Source: Mycobacterium sp. (GTDB lineage: Bacteria; Actinomycetota; Actinomycetes; Mycobacteriales; Mycobacteriaceae). Taken from it: DNA of 64,000 nt. A program made the translations under genes and the position numbers. Position 1 is the stretch's first letter. Every line of letters starts with the position of its first letter. The stretch is from contig RXJD01000020.1 of NCBI GenBank assembly GCA_003987775.1, forward strand, positions 1 to 64,000, in the 5' to 3' direction. The notes under the pieces are model-generated. The model saw nothing but the letters and a program-made list of their open reading frames with translations. It ran no database searches and had not been told where the DNA came from. Of this stretch, positions 54,545 through 62,304 are shown piece after piece.

Positions 54545-55195
54545 GTGCCGTCATCGCGCGATGGAAGTGCCGTCGAGATCTTCAGCAGGCTGCCGGCAGG
54601 CGCCGATCTGGAACAGATCAGCAGCCTGATCCCGCCGGGCAGCTCGGTGCTGGACCTCGGCGCCGGCGCCGGACGGCTGGCCGACCCGCTGGCCGAACTC
54701 GGGCACCAGGTCACCGCTGTCGACGAATCCGCCGAGATGCTCACCCATGTGCGCACTGCCCGCACCGTGCACGCCACCTTCGCAGAGCTGCGCTTGCAAG
54801 AGCGGTTCGACGCCGTGGTGATGGCCGGCTGCCTGCTCAACTACCTGAGTCCCGAGGTGCGCCGCACCGCGCTCGCCGCGGCCGCACGGCACCTCAAACC
54901 CACCGGAACCGCGCTGATCCAGTGGCGTTTCCCGCAGTGGTTCGCGATGCGCACCGAGGGTCGGCACCGCATGGTCAGCGGGTCCAGCGTGCAGACCATG
55001 ACGATCCACACCAGCCGCGACGGGGTGGTCGCCGGCGAGTTCGGCCTGGAAGTCGACGGCCGGGTGTTCAGCCAGCCCTTCGAGTTCCGGCTGCTGCCGA
55101 CGGCGCAACTCGTCGAGGAGTTGCACGAGGCCGGGCTGCGCCTGGACACCGAAGCACCGGAGACCACGGAATGGCTGCAGGTGCGTCCGTGCTAG
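54545..55195 (+). CDS. Class I SAM-dependent methyltransferase
   Basis: A 216-residue methyltransferase. SSVLDLGAGAGRLADPLAEL is SAM motif I, followed by GHQVTAVDESAEML with the acidic ribose-binding residue, and FDAVVMAGCLLNYLSPEVRR. The C-terminal half is of the small-molecule methyltransferase type. I chose GTG at 54545 because upstream in-frame codons run into the hairpin at 54485-54516; AT-rich TATATATC lies just before it and may be the -10 of a leaderless message. The substrate is unknown; the neighbouring peptide or a product of the monooxygenase are candidates. Its TAG shares CTAG with the convergent trmL stop. Confidence 0.82.
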   Translation: MPSSRDGSAVEIFSRLPAGADLEQISSLIPPGSSVLDLGAGAGRLADPLAELGHQVTAVDESAEMLTHVRTARTVHATFAELRLQERFDAVVMAGCLLNYLSPEVRRTALAAAARHLKPTGTALIQWRFPQWFAMRTEGRHRMVSGSSVQTMTIHTSRDGVVAGEFGLEVDGRVFSQPFEFRLLPTAQLVEELHEAGLRLDTEAPETTEWLQVRPC

Positions 55196-55656
55196 ACGGA
55201 GCCGCCGTACCCCTGCTGCCGCCACGCCTCGTAGACGGCCACCGCCGCGGCGTTGGACAGATTCAGTGAGCGCCGGCCGGCCAGCATCGGGATCCGCACC
55301 TGCGTCGTGATGTGCGGGTCGGCCAGCGTGGCCGCGTCCAGCCCGGTCGGCTCGGGCCCGAACATCAGCACGTCGCCGGGACGGTAGGCCACCTCGGCGA
55401 AGCGCGAGGTCGCCTGCGCAGTGAACGCGAACACCCGCGCCGCGCCCAGCGCCTGCCAGGCCTGCTCCAGCGAGCCGTGCACGGTCACCGACGCCAGGTC
55501 GTGGTAGTCCAGTCCGGCGCGGCGCAGTTTGGGCTCGGACAGATCGAACCCCAACGGCTCCACCAGATGCAGCTCGCAGCCGGTCGCCGCGGCGGTGCGG
55601 ATGGCGTTGCCGGTGTTCGGCGCTATGCGGGGGGACACGAACATCAGCCGGAACAT
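55192..55656 (-). CDS. trmL: tRNA (cytidine/uridine-2'-O-)-methyltransferase TrmL-like (SpoU family)
   Basis: A 154-residue SPOUT methyltransferase, the same length as Rv3366. MFRLMFVSPRIAPNTGNAIR is motif 1, LMFGPEPTGLDAATL motif 2 and RSLNLSNAAAVAVYEAWRQQ motif 3, the knotted SAM-binding region. It methylates the ribose of the tRNA wobble nucleotide. The ATG at 55656 gives the family length; the longer frame is not protein-like. Its stop overlaps the methyltransferase stop codon. Confidence 0.92.
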   Translation of the reverse strand: MFRLMFVSPRIAPNTGNAIRTAAATGCELHLVEPLGFDLSEPKLRRAGLDYHDLASVTVHGSLEQAWQALGAARVFAFTAQATSRFAEVAYRPGDVLMFGPEPTGLDAATLADPHITTQVRIPMLAGRRSLNLSNAAAVAVYEAWRQQGYGGSV

Positions 55657-55811
55657 CCGTGAATCATGGCAAAACCCCTGGCGCCCCCGAAGTCGACTGC
55701 GCGGCTTGCGAAATCCTTGCGCCTTTCTTGACGTCGCCGCCAAGGCGTCTTCAAGAACTCGCCAAGGGCTCTGCAGAAATCTTGGCTCAGACCCACCGGG
55801 GAGGAGCCGAG

Positions 55812-57515
55812 ATGTCAGTCGAGTCAGTTCAGGTGCACAACATCTACCCGCACACCGACAACCGCTACGAGAACGTGGAGGCGACGGTCACGTTCGCCGT
55901 CGACCCCGAATACCGGTCGAACGAGCGCATCGCCGACCTGTCGCTGGCACCCCGCGACGCCGACGGACTGGTGCGTTTCGACGCCGACCTGCGGCTGCTG
56001 CGCCCGGTCGGCGGTGGCAACGGCAAGCTGCTGTTCGTGGTGCCCAACCGCGGCGTCCCCACCAACGCTCCGTGGCTGAAGAACGGATTCCTGCTGGAGC
56101 GCGGCTGGACCATCGCCTCGTGCGGCTGGCAGTGGGACGTGCAGCGCGGACCGGCGATCCTCGGCCTGACCGCGCCGCAGGCCGACGTGCAACCCGGCTT
56201 CCTGCGCCTGGAGTGGCGTTCCGACGCTGTCCGCGACGACCACCCGCTCAGCTTCACGGCACCCGAAATCGAGTCGATCCCGGGCGCCGAGGCACTGTTC
56301 ACCTTCACCGCCTACCCGACCGTCGACGTGGAGGACCCCGACGCGGTGCTGACCGTGCGCACCGCCCCCGACGCCGAGCCCACCACCATCGCCCGTGACA
56401 AGTGGCGCTTCACCGACCAGACCCACGTCGCCCTGGACGGCGGCTTCCAGCCGTTCCACTGGTACGAGCTGGTGTACCGCAGCGCGCTGGCCCCGGTCGC
56501 CGGCTGCGGTTTGCTGGCCATCCGTGACGTGGTCTCGCATCTGCGGGCCGACGACAGCATGGCCATCGACCACACGTTCGCCTACGGCGTCTCCCAGGCC
56601 GGCCGGTTGCTGCGGCAATTCCTGTCCGACGGCCTGAACATCGACGAGTCCGGGATGCCGGTGTTCGACGGGGTCTTCAGCGATTTCGCCAGCGCCAACC
56701 GCGGTGAGTTCAACCAGCGCTACGCGCAGCCGTCGACGCCCGGTGGCGTCCGCGTCGCGGGACCGTTCGGCAACGACCTGCTCGCGCTGCAGCGGCAACT
56801 CGGTGGCGTGCCGAAGACGATCTTCGCCAACAGCGCCACCGAGTACTGGCAGGGCGACGGCGCGCTGGTGCACGTCGACCCCGAGACCGGCGCCGACCTG
56901 CCGGAGGACCCCGACGTGCGCAGCTACCTGCTGGCCGGCACCGACCACTTCGGCAGCAGCAAGATCAAGGACGCCCTGCCCGCCGCCAACCCGGTGCACC
57001 ACCTCGACGTCACACCGGTCACCCGGGCACTGCTGGTCGCCCTGGAGAACTGGGTCGCCGACGGCGTCGAGCCGCCGGCCAGCCGCGTGCCGCGGATCAG
57101 CGACGGCACCGCGGTGGCCCGCAAGGACGTGCTGTCCGCGTTTGGCCACGCGCACACGCCTGCTCCCGCCTGGCTGCCCGCGTCGGGTCACGTCGACCTG
57201 GTCTCGGCGGTCGACGAGGACGGCAACGAGGTGGCCGGCATCCAGCTCCCGGCGGTTGCGGCGCCGCTGGCCACCTATACGGGCTGGAACGCCCGCCGGT
57301 TCGTCGAGGAGTTGCCGGACGTCATGTACGAGCGCATCGGCAGCAAGCTGCCGTTTCGCCCCGGCCGTCCGTCGGTGGCCGAGCGCTACCCGACCCGCGA
57401 CGACTACGCCGCCGCCGTGCGGTCGGCCGCGCAGACACTGGTCGCGCAGCGATTCCTGCTCAGCGCGGAGGTGGACGCGGTGGTGAAGAAGGCAGTGGCC
57501 GACTATCCCGCGTGA
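55812..57515 (+). CDS. Alpha/beta hydrolase-domain protein of the Abhydrolase_10 type
   Basis: A 567-residue protein. The first ~150 residues are beta-rich (VEATVTFAVDPEYRSNERIA, LLFVVPNRGVPTNAPWLKNG). The second half has AYGVSQAGRLLRQFLSDGLN, whose GVSQAG is the nucleophile elbow of an alpha/beta hydrolase, and later GTDHFGSSK. Proteins of this type are found in actinobacteria and proteobacteria, and their substrates are mostly unknown. GGGGAGGAG lies before the ATG at 55812. I recall no equivalent between Rv3366 and Rv3365c in H37Rv. Confidence 0.8.
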   Translation: MSVESVQVHNIYPHTDNRYENVEATVTFAVDPEYRSNERIADLSLAPRDADGLVRFDADLRLLRPVGGGNGKLLFVVPNRGVPTNAPWLKNGFLLERGWTIASCGWQWDVQRGPAILGLTAPQADVQPGFLRLEWRSDAVRDDHPLSFTAPEIESIPGAEALFTFTAYPTVDVEDPDAVLTVRTAPDAEPTTIARDKWRFTDQTHVALDGGFQPFHWYELVYRSALAPVAGCGLLAIRDVVSHLRADDSMAIDHTFAYGVSQAGRLLRQFLSDGLNIDESGMPVFDGVFSDFASANRGEFNQRYAQPSTPGGVRVAGPFGNDLLALQRQLGGVPKTIFANSATEYWQGDGALVHVDPETGADLPEDPDVRSYLLAGTDHFGSSKIKDALPAANPVHHLDVTPVTRALLVALENWVADGVEPPASRVPRISDGTAVARKDVLSAFGHAHTPAPAWLPASGHVDLVSAVDEDGNEVAGIQLPAVAAPLATYTGWNARRFVEELPDVMYERIGSKLPFRPGRPSVAERYPTRDDYAAAVRSAAQTLVAQRFLLSAEVDAVVKKAVADYPA

Positions 57516-57676
57516 GTTTGCCGGACCGGAGCGTCGGTGTAACGGCTTGTTGCGGCGAACCTTATCTACTCAGTAACAATTGTGGAGACCCCGGCTGGCG
57601 GCTGTCATACTCGTCGAATTGCCAGGCATTTCACGCCCGCGGCCATCTGCCGGCGAATAAAGCAGCAGGAAGTCTC

Positions 57677-57739
57677 ATGAGTCTCTCGTTTCGCGCGACG
57701 CCACCAGAAGGTGCGGCCGGCCCGGCCGCCGGCACGTGA
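57677..57739 (+). CDS. 20-residue leader ORF coupled to mfpE
   Basis: A short frame starting MSLSFRATPPEGAAGP and ending AAGT, preceded by AGGAAG. Its TGA overlaps the GTG start of mfpE as GTGA. This geometry suggests translational coupling: ribosomes ending the small frame could reinitiate on mfpE. It might also be a chance frame in a GC-rich leader. Confidence 0.35.
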   Translation: MSLSFRATPPEGAAGPAAGT

Positions 57740-60387
57740 CCATGTTCGCCCGCCCGACCAACTCGGTCGCGGCGGCCCCGCCCAGTGCTCCGCCGCCCAT
57801 GGCGCCTGCGAAGCCGGCCAAGCCGGCCAGGCGTCCGCCGAGGTGGTCGCTGAGCAACTGGCCGGTGCGCTGGAAGGTCCTCGCGATCGCCCTGGTGCCG
57901 CTGCTGCTGGCGACGACGTTCGGTGTGCTGCGCGTGCAGTCGGAGCTGTCCACGTCCGGGGATCTGCGCCTGGCCGCGGCCCGTGCCAACCTGATACCGG
58001 CCATCACCAAGTACATGTCGGCGCTGGACGTCGCGTTGCTGGCCAGTTCCACCGGACGCGACGTGGAGGGCGCGAAGAAGAACTTCTCGGCCCGCAAGTA
58101 CGAGTTGCAGACGCGGCTGGCCGACACCGACGTGATCCCCGACGTCCGTTCCGGGGTGAACACGCTGCTCAACGGCGGGCAGTCGCTGCTGGACAAGGTT
58201 CTCGACAACAGCATCGGCCTGCGCGACCGGATCACCACCTACGCGCCGCTGCTGCTGACCGCCGAGGATGCCATCAACGCGTCTGTGCACGTCGACAGTG
58301 AGCAGATCCGCGCCCAGGTGGAGGGCCTGAGCCGCGCCGTCGGGGCGCGCGGGCAGATGACCATGCAGGAGATCCTGGTGACCCGCGGGGCCGACCTGCC
58401 CGAGCCCCAGCTGCGCACCGCGATGATCACGCTGGCCGGCACCGAGCCGTCAACCCTGTTCGGTATGAGCGAGGTGCTGGGCTCCGGCTCGCCGGCCGCC
58501 AAGGATCTGCAGCAGCAGATGGTGGCCCGGATGGCGATCATGTCCGACCCCGACAGTGCGTTGGTGAGCAACGAGGACCTGCTGCGCTCGATCCACACCA
58601 CCCAGGGCATTGCCGAGCAGATCATCAACGACGCCACGGCCTCGGTGACCAACTCGGTGCAGGGCCAGGCCACAGCGCGCCGCGACGCCGCGGTGCGTGA
58701 CACCGTGCTGGTGCTGGTCGCCATCGGACTCGCCTTGGCGGTCGTATTGCTGGTGGCGCGTGCCCTGATCAAGCCGCTGCGGGTGCTGCGTGACGGCGCG
58801 CTGAAGGTCGCCCACACCGACCTCGAGGGCGAGATCGACCGGGTGCGGGGCGGCGCCGAGCCGATTCCGCAGCCGCTGGCGGTGTACACCACCGAGGAGA
58901 TCGGTCAGGTCGCGCACGCCGTCGACGAACTGCACACCCAGGCGCTGCTGCTGGCCGGCGACGAGGCGCGGCTGCGGCTGCTGGTCAACGACATGTTCGA
59001 GACCATGTCGCGGCGCAGCCGGTCCCTGGTGGACCAGCAGCTGTCGCTCATCGACCGGCTGGAACGCAACGAAGAGGATCCCGAGCGGCTGGACAACCTG
59101 TTCCGGCTGGATCACCTGGCGGCCCGGTTGCGCCGCAACAGCGCCAACCTGCTCGTTCTCGCCGGCGCCCAGATCGGGCGTGACCAGCGCGAACCGGTTC
59201 CGCTGGCGACGGTGATCAACGCCGCGGTGTCCGAGGTCGAGGATTACCGCCGGGTCGAGATCAGCGCGGTGGCCGACTGTACGGTGCTCGGCGGCTCAGC
59301 CGGCGGCATCATCCACCTGCTGGCGGAGCTGATCGACAACGCGCTGCGCTACTCACCGCCGACCACCCCGGTCAAGGTCTCCGCCGTGCGCGGCAGCGAG
59401 GGCGGCGTGCTGCTCCGCATCGCCGACGCCGGGCTGGGCATGACCGAGTCCGACCGGCGGATGGCCAACATGCGGCTGCAGGCCGGGGGAGAGGTCACCC
59501 CGGAGAACGCTCGGCACATGGGTCTGTTCGTGGTGGGACGGCTGGCGGCGCGGCACGGTCTGCGGGTCGGGCTGCGCGGGCCGGCGAGCGGCGAGGCCGG
59601 CAGCGGTACGACAGCGGAGGTCTACCTGCCGCTGGCGGTGCTGGTCGAAGGCCAGGCGCAGCAACAGCAGCCGCCGCAGCGCCAGTTCTTCGCGGTGCGA
59701 CCGCCCGAGCCGGAGCCCACCGGGCCCGAGTTGCAGGTCAGCCAGACCGGGACGTCGGTGACATCGCTGCCCCGCCGCAGTCCCGGGTCCAGCGGAATCA
59801 CCGAAGCCCCGGCGCAGGCTGAGGCGGGTGACGCCGGGCAGCCGCCGGCCAAGCGCCCGCTGCCCACGCCATGGTGGGAGAAGGGGACCGCCCAGCCACC
59901 GGCGGCGCAGCCCGCGCAGGCCGGGAGCACGGCGTCGGACACCTCGGCGTTCTTCGCCCGGCGCCCGGCTGAATCTCAACCGCCTGCCGCCAAACCCGAG
60001 CCGCCCGACCTCACCCCGTCGGATCCGCAGGACGACGACGTCATCTACCAGCGGATGCTCTCGGAGATCATGGGCGACCAAGACCCCCACCAGCTGGTCG
60101 ACAGCCCCGACCTGGACTGGCAGACGGTGTGGGACCGTGGCTGGTCGGCGGCCGCCGAAGCCGAGAAGACCCCGGTCGAATCGCGCACCGAGCACGGGCT
60201 GCCGATGCGCACACCCGGGGCGCGGCTGGTGCCCGGCGCCGCGGACGCCGAGCAGGCCCCGGCCGCGCCGAACGGCGGTTTCCCCTCGCGCAACCCGGAC
60301 GCGGTCCGCACCTCCATCGGTAGCCACTTCAGCGGGGTGCGCTCCGCCCGGTCACACGCCCGCGATGCCCAGGAAGGCGAGCAATGA
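57736..60387 (+). CDS. mfpE: MfpE-type sensor histidine kinase-like protein (Rv3365c-like)
   Basis: An 883-residue membrane protein. A Pro-rich cytoplasmic start is followed by a transmembrane helix near 50-68 ([20 protein letters not shown]), an extracellular ~240-residue sensor region, and a second helix near 325-347 ([20 protein letters not shown]). HAMP and coiled-coil segments, a dimerisation helix with [20 protein letters not shown], and a HATPase domain with [12 protein letters not shown] and [14 protein letters not shown] follow. The last ~250 residues are a disordered Pro-rich tail. It heads the conservon whose GTPase controls MfpA. Start is GTG at 57736; it overlaps mfpD by four bases. 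Confidence 0.92.
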   Translation: MTMFARPTNSVAAAPPSAPPPMAPAKPAKPARRPPRWSLSNWPVRWKVLAIALVPLLLATTFGVLRVQSELSTSGDLRLAAARANLIPAITKYMSALDVALLASSTGRDVEGAKKNFSARKYELQTRLADTDVIPDVRSGVNTLLNGGQSLLDKVLDNSIGLRDRITTYAPLLLTAEDAINASVHVDSEQIRAQVEGLSRAVGARGQMTMQEILVTRGADLPEPQLRTAMITLAGTEPSTLFGMSEVLGSGSPAAKDLQQQMVARMAIMSDPDSALVSNEDLLRSIHTTQGIAEQIINDATASVTNSVQGQATARRDAAVRDTVLVLVAIGLALAVVLLVARALIKPLRVLRDGALKVAHTDLEGEIDRVRGGAEPIPQPLAVYTTEEIGQVAHAVDELHTQALLLAGDEARLRLLVNDMFETMSRRSRSLVDQQLSLIDRLERNEEDPERLDNLFRLDHLAARLRRNSANLLVLAGAQIGRDQREPVPLATVINAAVSEVEDYRRVEISAVADCTVLGGSAGGIIHLLAELIDNALRYSPPTTPVKVSAVRGSEGGVLLRIADAGLGMTESDRRMANMRLQAGGEVTPENARHMGLFVVGRLAARHGLRVGLRGPASGEAGSGTTAEVYLPLAVLVEGQAQQQQPPQRQFFAVRPPEPEPTGPELQVSQTGTSVTSLPRRSPGSSGITEAPAQAEAGDAGQPPAKRPLPTPWWEKGTAQPPAAQPAQAGSTASDTSAFFARRPAESQPPAAKPEPPDLTPSDPQDDDVIYQRMLSEIMGDQDPHQLVDSPDLDWQTVWDRGWSAAAEAEKTPVESRTEHGLPMRTPGARLVPGAADAEQAPAAPNGGFPSRNPDAVRTSIGSHFSGVRSARSHARDAQEGEQ

Positions 60388-60815
60388 CGGTCCAATCGTC
60401 GTACAGCCCACTGGACTGGCTGGTGTCGAAATTCGTGCGTGAGGTTCCCGGCGTGGCGCACGCGTTGCTGGTGTCGGTGGACGGGTTGCCGGTCGCGGCC
60501 AGCGAGCACCTGCCGCGGGAACGCGCCGACCAGTTGGCCGCGGTGGCGTCCGGGCTGGCCAGCCTGGCCACCGGCGCCTCCCAGCTGTTCGAGGGGGGAC
60601 AGGTGCTGCAGTCGGTGGTCGAGATGCAGAACGGGTTCCTGCTGCTGATGCGCGTCGGGGACGGCTCGCACCTGGCCACGTTGGCGATGCCGTCGTGCGA
60701 TATCGGTCAGATCGGGTATGAGATGGCCATCCTTGTCGAACAGGTGGGCAACGTGGTGCAGTCCTCCCGCCGCGCTGAATCCGGACCGCAGTGGACCAAC
60801 GCGAGCCGGCGGTAA
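60384..60815 (+). CDS. mfpD: Roadblock/LC7-domain protein MfpD (Rv3364c-like)
   Basis: A 143-residue roadblock/LC7 protein. [20 protein letters not shown] and [20 protein letters not shown] are the family core, followed by [20 protein letters not shown]. Such proteins act as GTPase-activating partners for the conservon GTPase, as in MglB-MglA pairs. Its ATG overlaps the mfpE stop as ATGA. In M. tuberculosis Rv3364c is reported to be secreted and to inhibit a host protease, as far as I recall. Confidence 0.93.
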   Translation: MTVQSSYSPLDWLVSKFVREVPGVAHALLVSVDGLPVAASEHLPRERADQLAAVASGLASLATGASQLFEGGQVLQSVVEMQNGFLLLMRVGDGSHLATLAMPSCDIGQIGYEMAILVEQVGNVVQSSRRAESGPQWTNASRR

Positions 60816-61165
60816 CCGGCGGGCAACCGAACCTGGTCCGGCCGTACACTTTGACGGCCGGGCGGACCGGCACCGACGTCGAACTGCCGCTGGAGGCGCC
60901 GGTGCAGACCCTGCAGGCGGGGCTGGTGCACCAGTGGCCGGCCGGAGACACCCGCGGCCAGATCCTGCAGCTGTGTGTGGGCAGCCCGTCCGTCGCCGAA
61001 ATCTCGGCCCGGCTGGATTTACCGGTCGGTGTTGCGCGCGTCCTGGTCGGCGATCTGGTCACGGCCGGTTACCTTCGGGTGCACAGGACCTTGACCGACC
61101 GTTCGACCCGCGATGAGCGGCACGAGCTCATAGGAAGGACCCTGCGTGGTCTTAGGGCACTCTGA
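60791..61165 (+). CDS. mfpC: DUF742 protein MfpC (Rv3363c-like)
   Basis: A 124-residue DUF742 protein. [20 protein letters not shown] is the family start, and the rest is a winged-helix-like fold ([20 protein letters not shown]). It is the third component of the conservon and probably links sensor and GTPase. GTG at 60791 lies 25 bases inside the end of mfpD, and its own end overlaps the mfpB start by 20 bases, so all are translationally coupled. Confidence 0.92.
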   Translation: MDQREPAVTGGQPNLVRPYTLTAGRTGTDVELPLEAPVQTLQAGLVHQWPAGDTRGQILQLCVGSPSVAEISARLDLPVGVARVLVGDLVTAGYLRVHRTLTDRSTRDERHELIGRTLRGLRAL

Positions 61166-61739
61166 GGCGCGCTTTGACCCCGGCGCGCACGACACCGCGT
61201 CGACGAAGATCGTGATCGCCGGCGGCTTCGGCGCGGGCAAGACCACCTTTGTGGGTGCGGTGTCAGAGATCATGCCGCTGCGGACCGAAGCGATGGTCAC
61301 TGACGCCTCGGCCGGCGTCGACATGCTCGAAGCCACCCCGGACAAGCGCACCACCACCGTCGCGATGGACTTCGGCCGTATCACCCTGGCCGACGACCTG
61401 GTGCTCTATCTGTTCGGCACCCCCGGCCAGCGCCGGTTCTGGTTCATGTGGGACGACCTGGTGCGCGGCGCGATCGGCGCGATCGTGCTGGTCGACGTCC
61501 GGCGGTTGCAGGACAGCTTCGCGGCCGTGGACTTCTTCGAACATCGCCGGCTGCCGTTCGTGGTCGCGGTCAACGAGTTCGAAGGCGCGCCACGGTATCC
61601 GGTGGGGGAGGTGCGCAAGGCACTGACGCTGCCCGACCATATTCCGGTGATCAGCGTCGACGCCCGCAACCGCCACTCGGCCCGCGACGCGCTGATCGCG
61701 GTGAGCGAATACGCGCTGGCCAGCCTGGCCAGCAACTGA
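61146..61739 (+). CDS. mfpB: Conservon GTPase MfpB (Rv3362c-like)
   Basis: A 197-residue small GTPase of the actinobacterial conservon type. The P-loop is VIAGGFGAGKTTFVGAVSEI, the G3 region LYLFGTPGQRRFWFMWDDLV, and the guanine-specificity region VVAVNEFEGAPRYP. In mycobacteria MfpB acts with MfpA, the GTP-bound form enabling protection of DNA gyrase from fluoroquinolones. GTG at 61146 overlaps mfpC by 20 bases. mfpA follows after five bases. Confidence 0.93.
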   Translation: MVLGHSEARFDPGAHDTASTKIVIAGGFGAGKTTFVGAVSEIMPLRTEAMVTDASAGVDMLEATPDKRTTTVAMDFGRITLADDLVLYLFGTPGQRRFWFMWDDLVRGAIGAIVLVDVRRLQDSFAAVDFFEHRRLPFVVAVNEFEGAPRYPVGEVRKALTLPDHIPVISVDARNRHSARDALIAVSEYALASLASN

Positions 61740-61744
61740 CCACC

Positions 61745-62290
61745 TTGGAGTGGGCGGACCGCGAATTCACCGCCGAGGACTTTCGCGACGAGGACTTCAG
61801 CAGGCTGCACACCGAACGCGTCGTCTTCACCGAGTGCGACTTCAGCGGCGTGAACCTGGCCGAGTCGCAGCACCGCGGATCGGCCTTCCGCAACTGTGTG
61901 TTCACTCGAACTACGCTGTGGCACAGCACCTTTGCGCAATGCAGCATGCTCGGCTCGGTGTTCGCGCAGTGCCGGCTGCGCCCGGCGACGTTCGACGAGG
62001 TGGACTTCACCCTGGCGGTGCTGGGCGGGAACGACCTGCGGGGTGTCGACCTGAGCGGGTGTCGGCTGCGCGAGACCAGCCTGGTGGAGACCGATCTGCG
62101 CCGCAGCGTGCTGCGCGGCGCCGACCTGCGCGGCGCCCGCACCACCGGCACCCGGCTGGACGACGCCGACCTGCGCGGAGCCAGCGCCGACCCGGCGTTG
62201 TGGACGACCGCGTCGTTGACGGGCGCCCGCATCGATGTCCCGCAGGCACTGGCGTTCGCGCTGGCGCACGGCCTGCGGCTGGACGCCTGA
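61745..62290 (+). CDS. mfpA: Pentapeptide-repeat protein MfpA (gyrase protection)
   Basis: A 181-residue right-handed beta-helix protein built of A(D/N)LxX pentapeptides: CDFSGVNLAESQHRGSAFRN, LGGNDLRGVDLSGCRLRETS and LRGADLRGARTTGTRLDDAD. It matches M. tuberculosis MfpA (Rv3361c, 183 residues). MfpA mimics DNA and binds DNA gyrase, giving low-level fluoroquinolone resistance. The start appears to be TTG at 61745 (EWADREFT follows), five bases after the mfpB stop. A TTG start would lower translation, or the start could lie slightly upstream inside mfpB. Confidence 0.92.
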   Translation: MEWADREFTAEDFRDEDFSRLHTERVVFTECDFSGVNLAESQHRGSAFRNCVFTRTTLWHSTFAQCSMLGSVFAQCRLRPATFDEVDFTLAVLGGNDLRGVDLSGCRLRETSLVETDLRRSVLRGADLRGARTTGTRLDDADLRGASADPALWTTASLTGARIDVPQALAFALAHGLRLDA

Positions 62291-62304
62291 GGGGGCCGGG
62301 CGCG

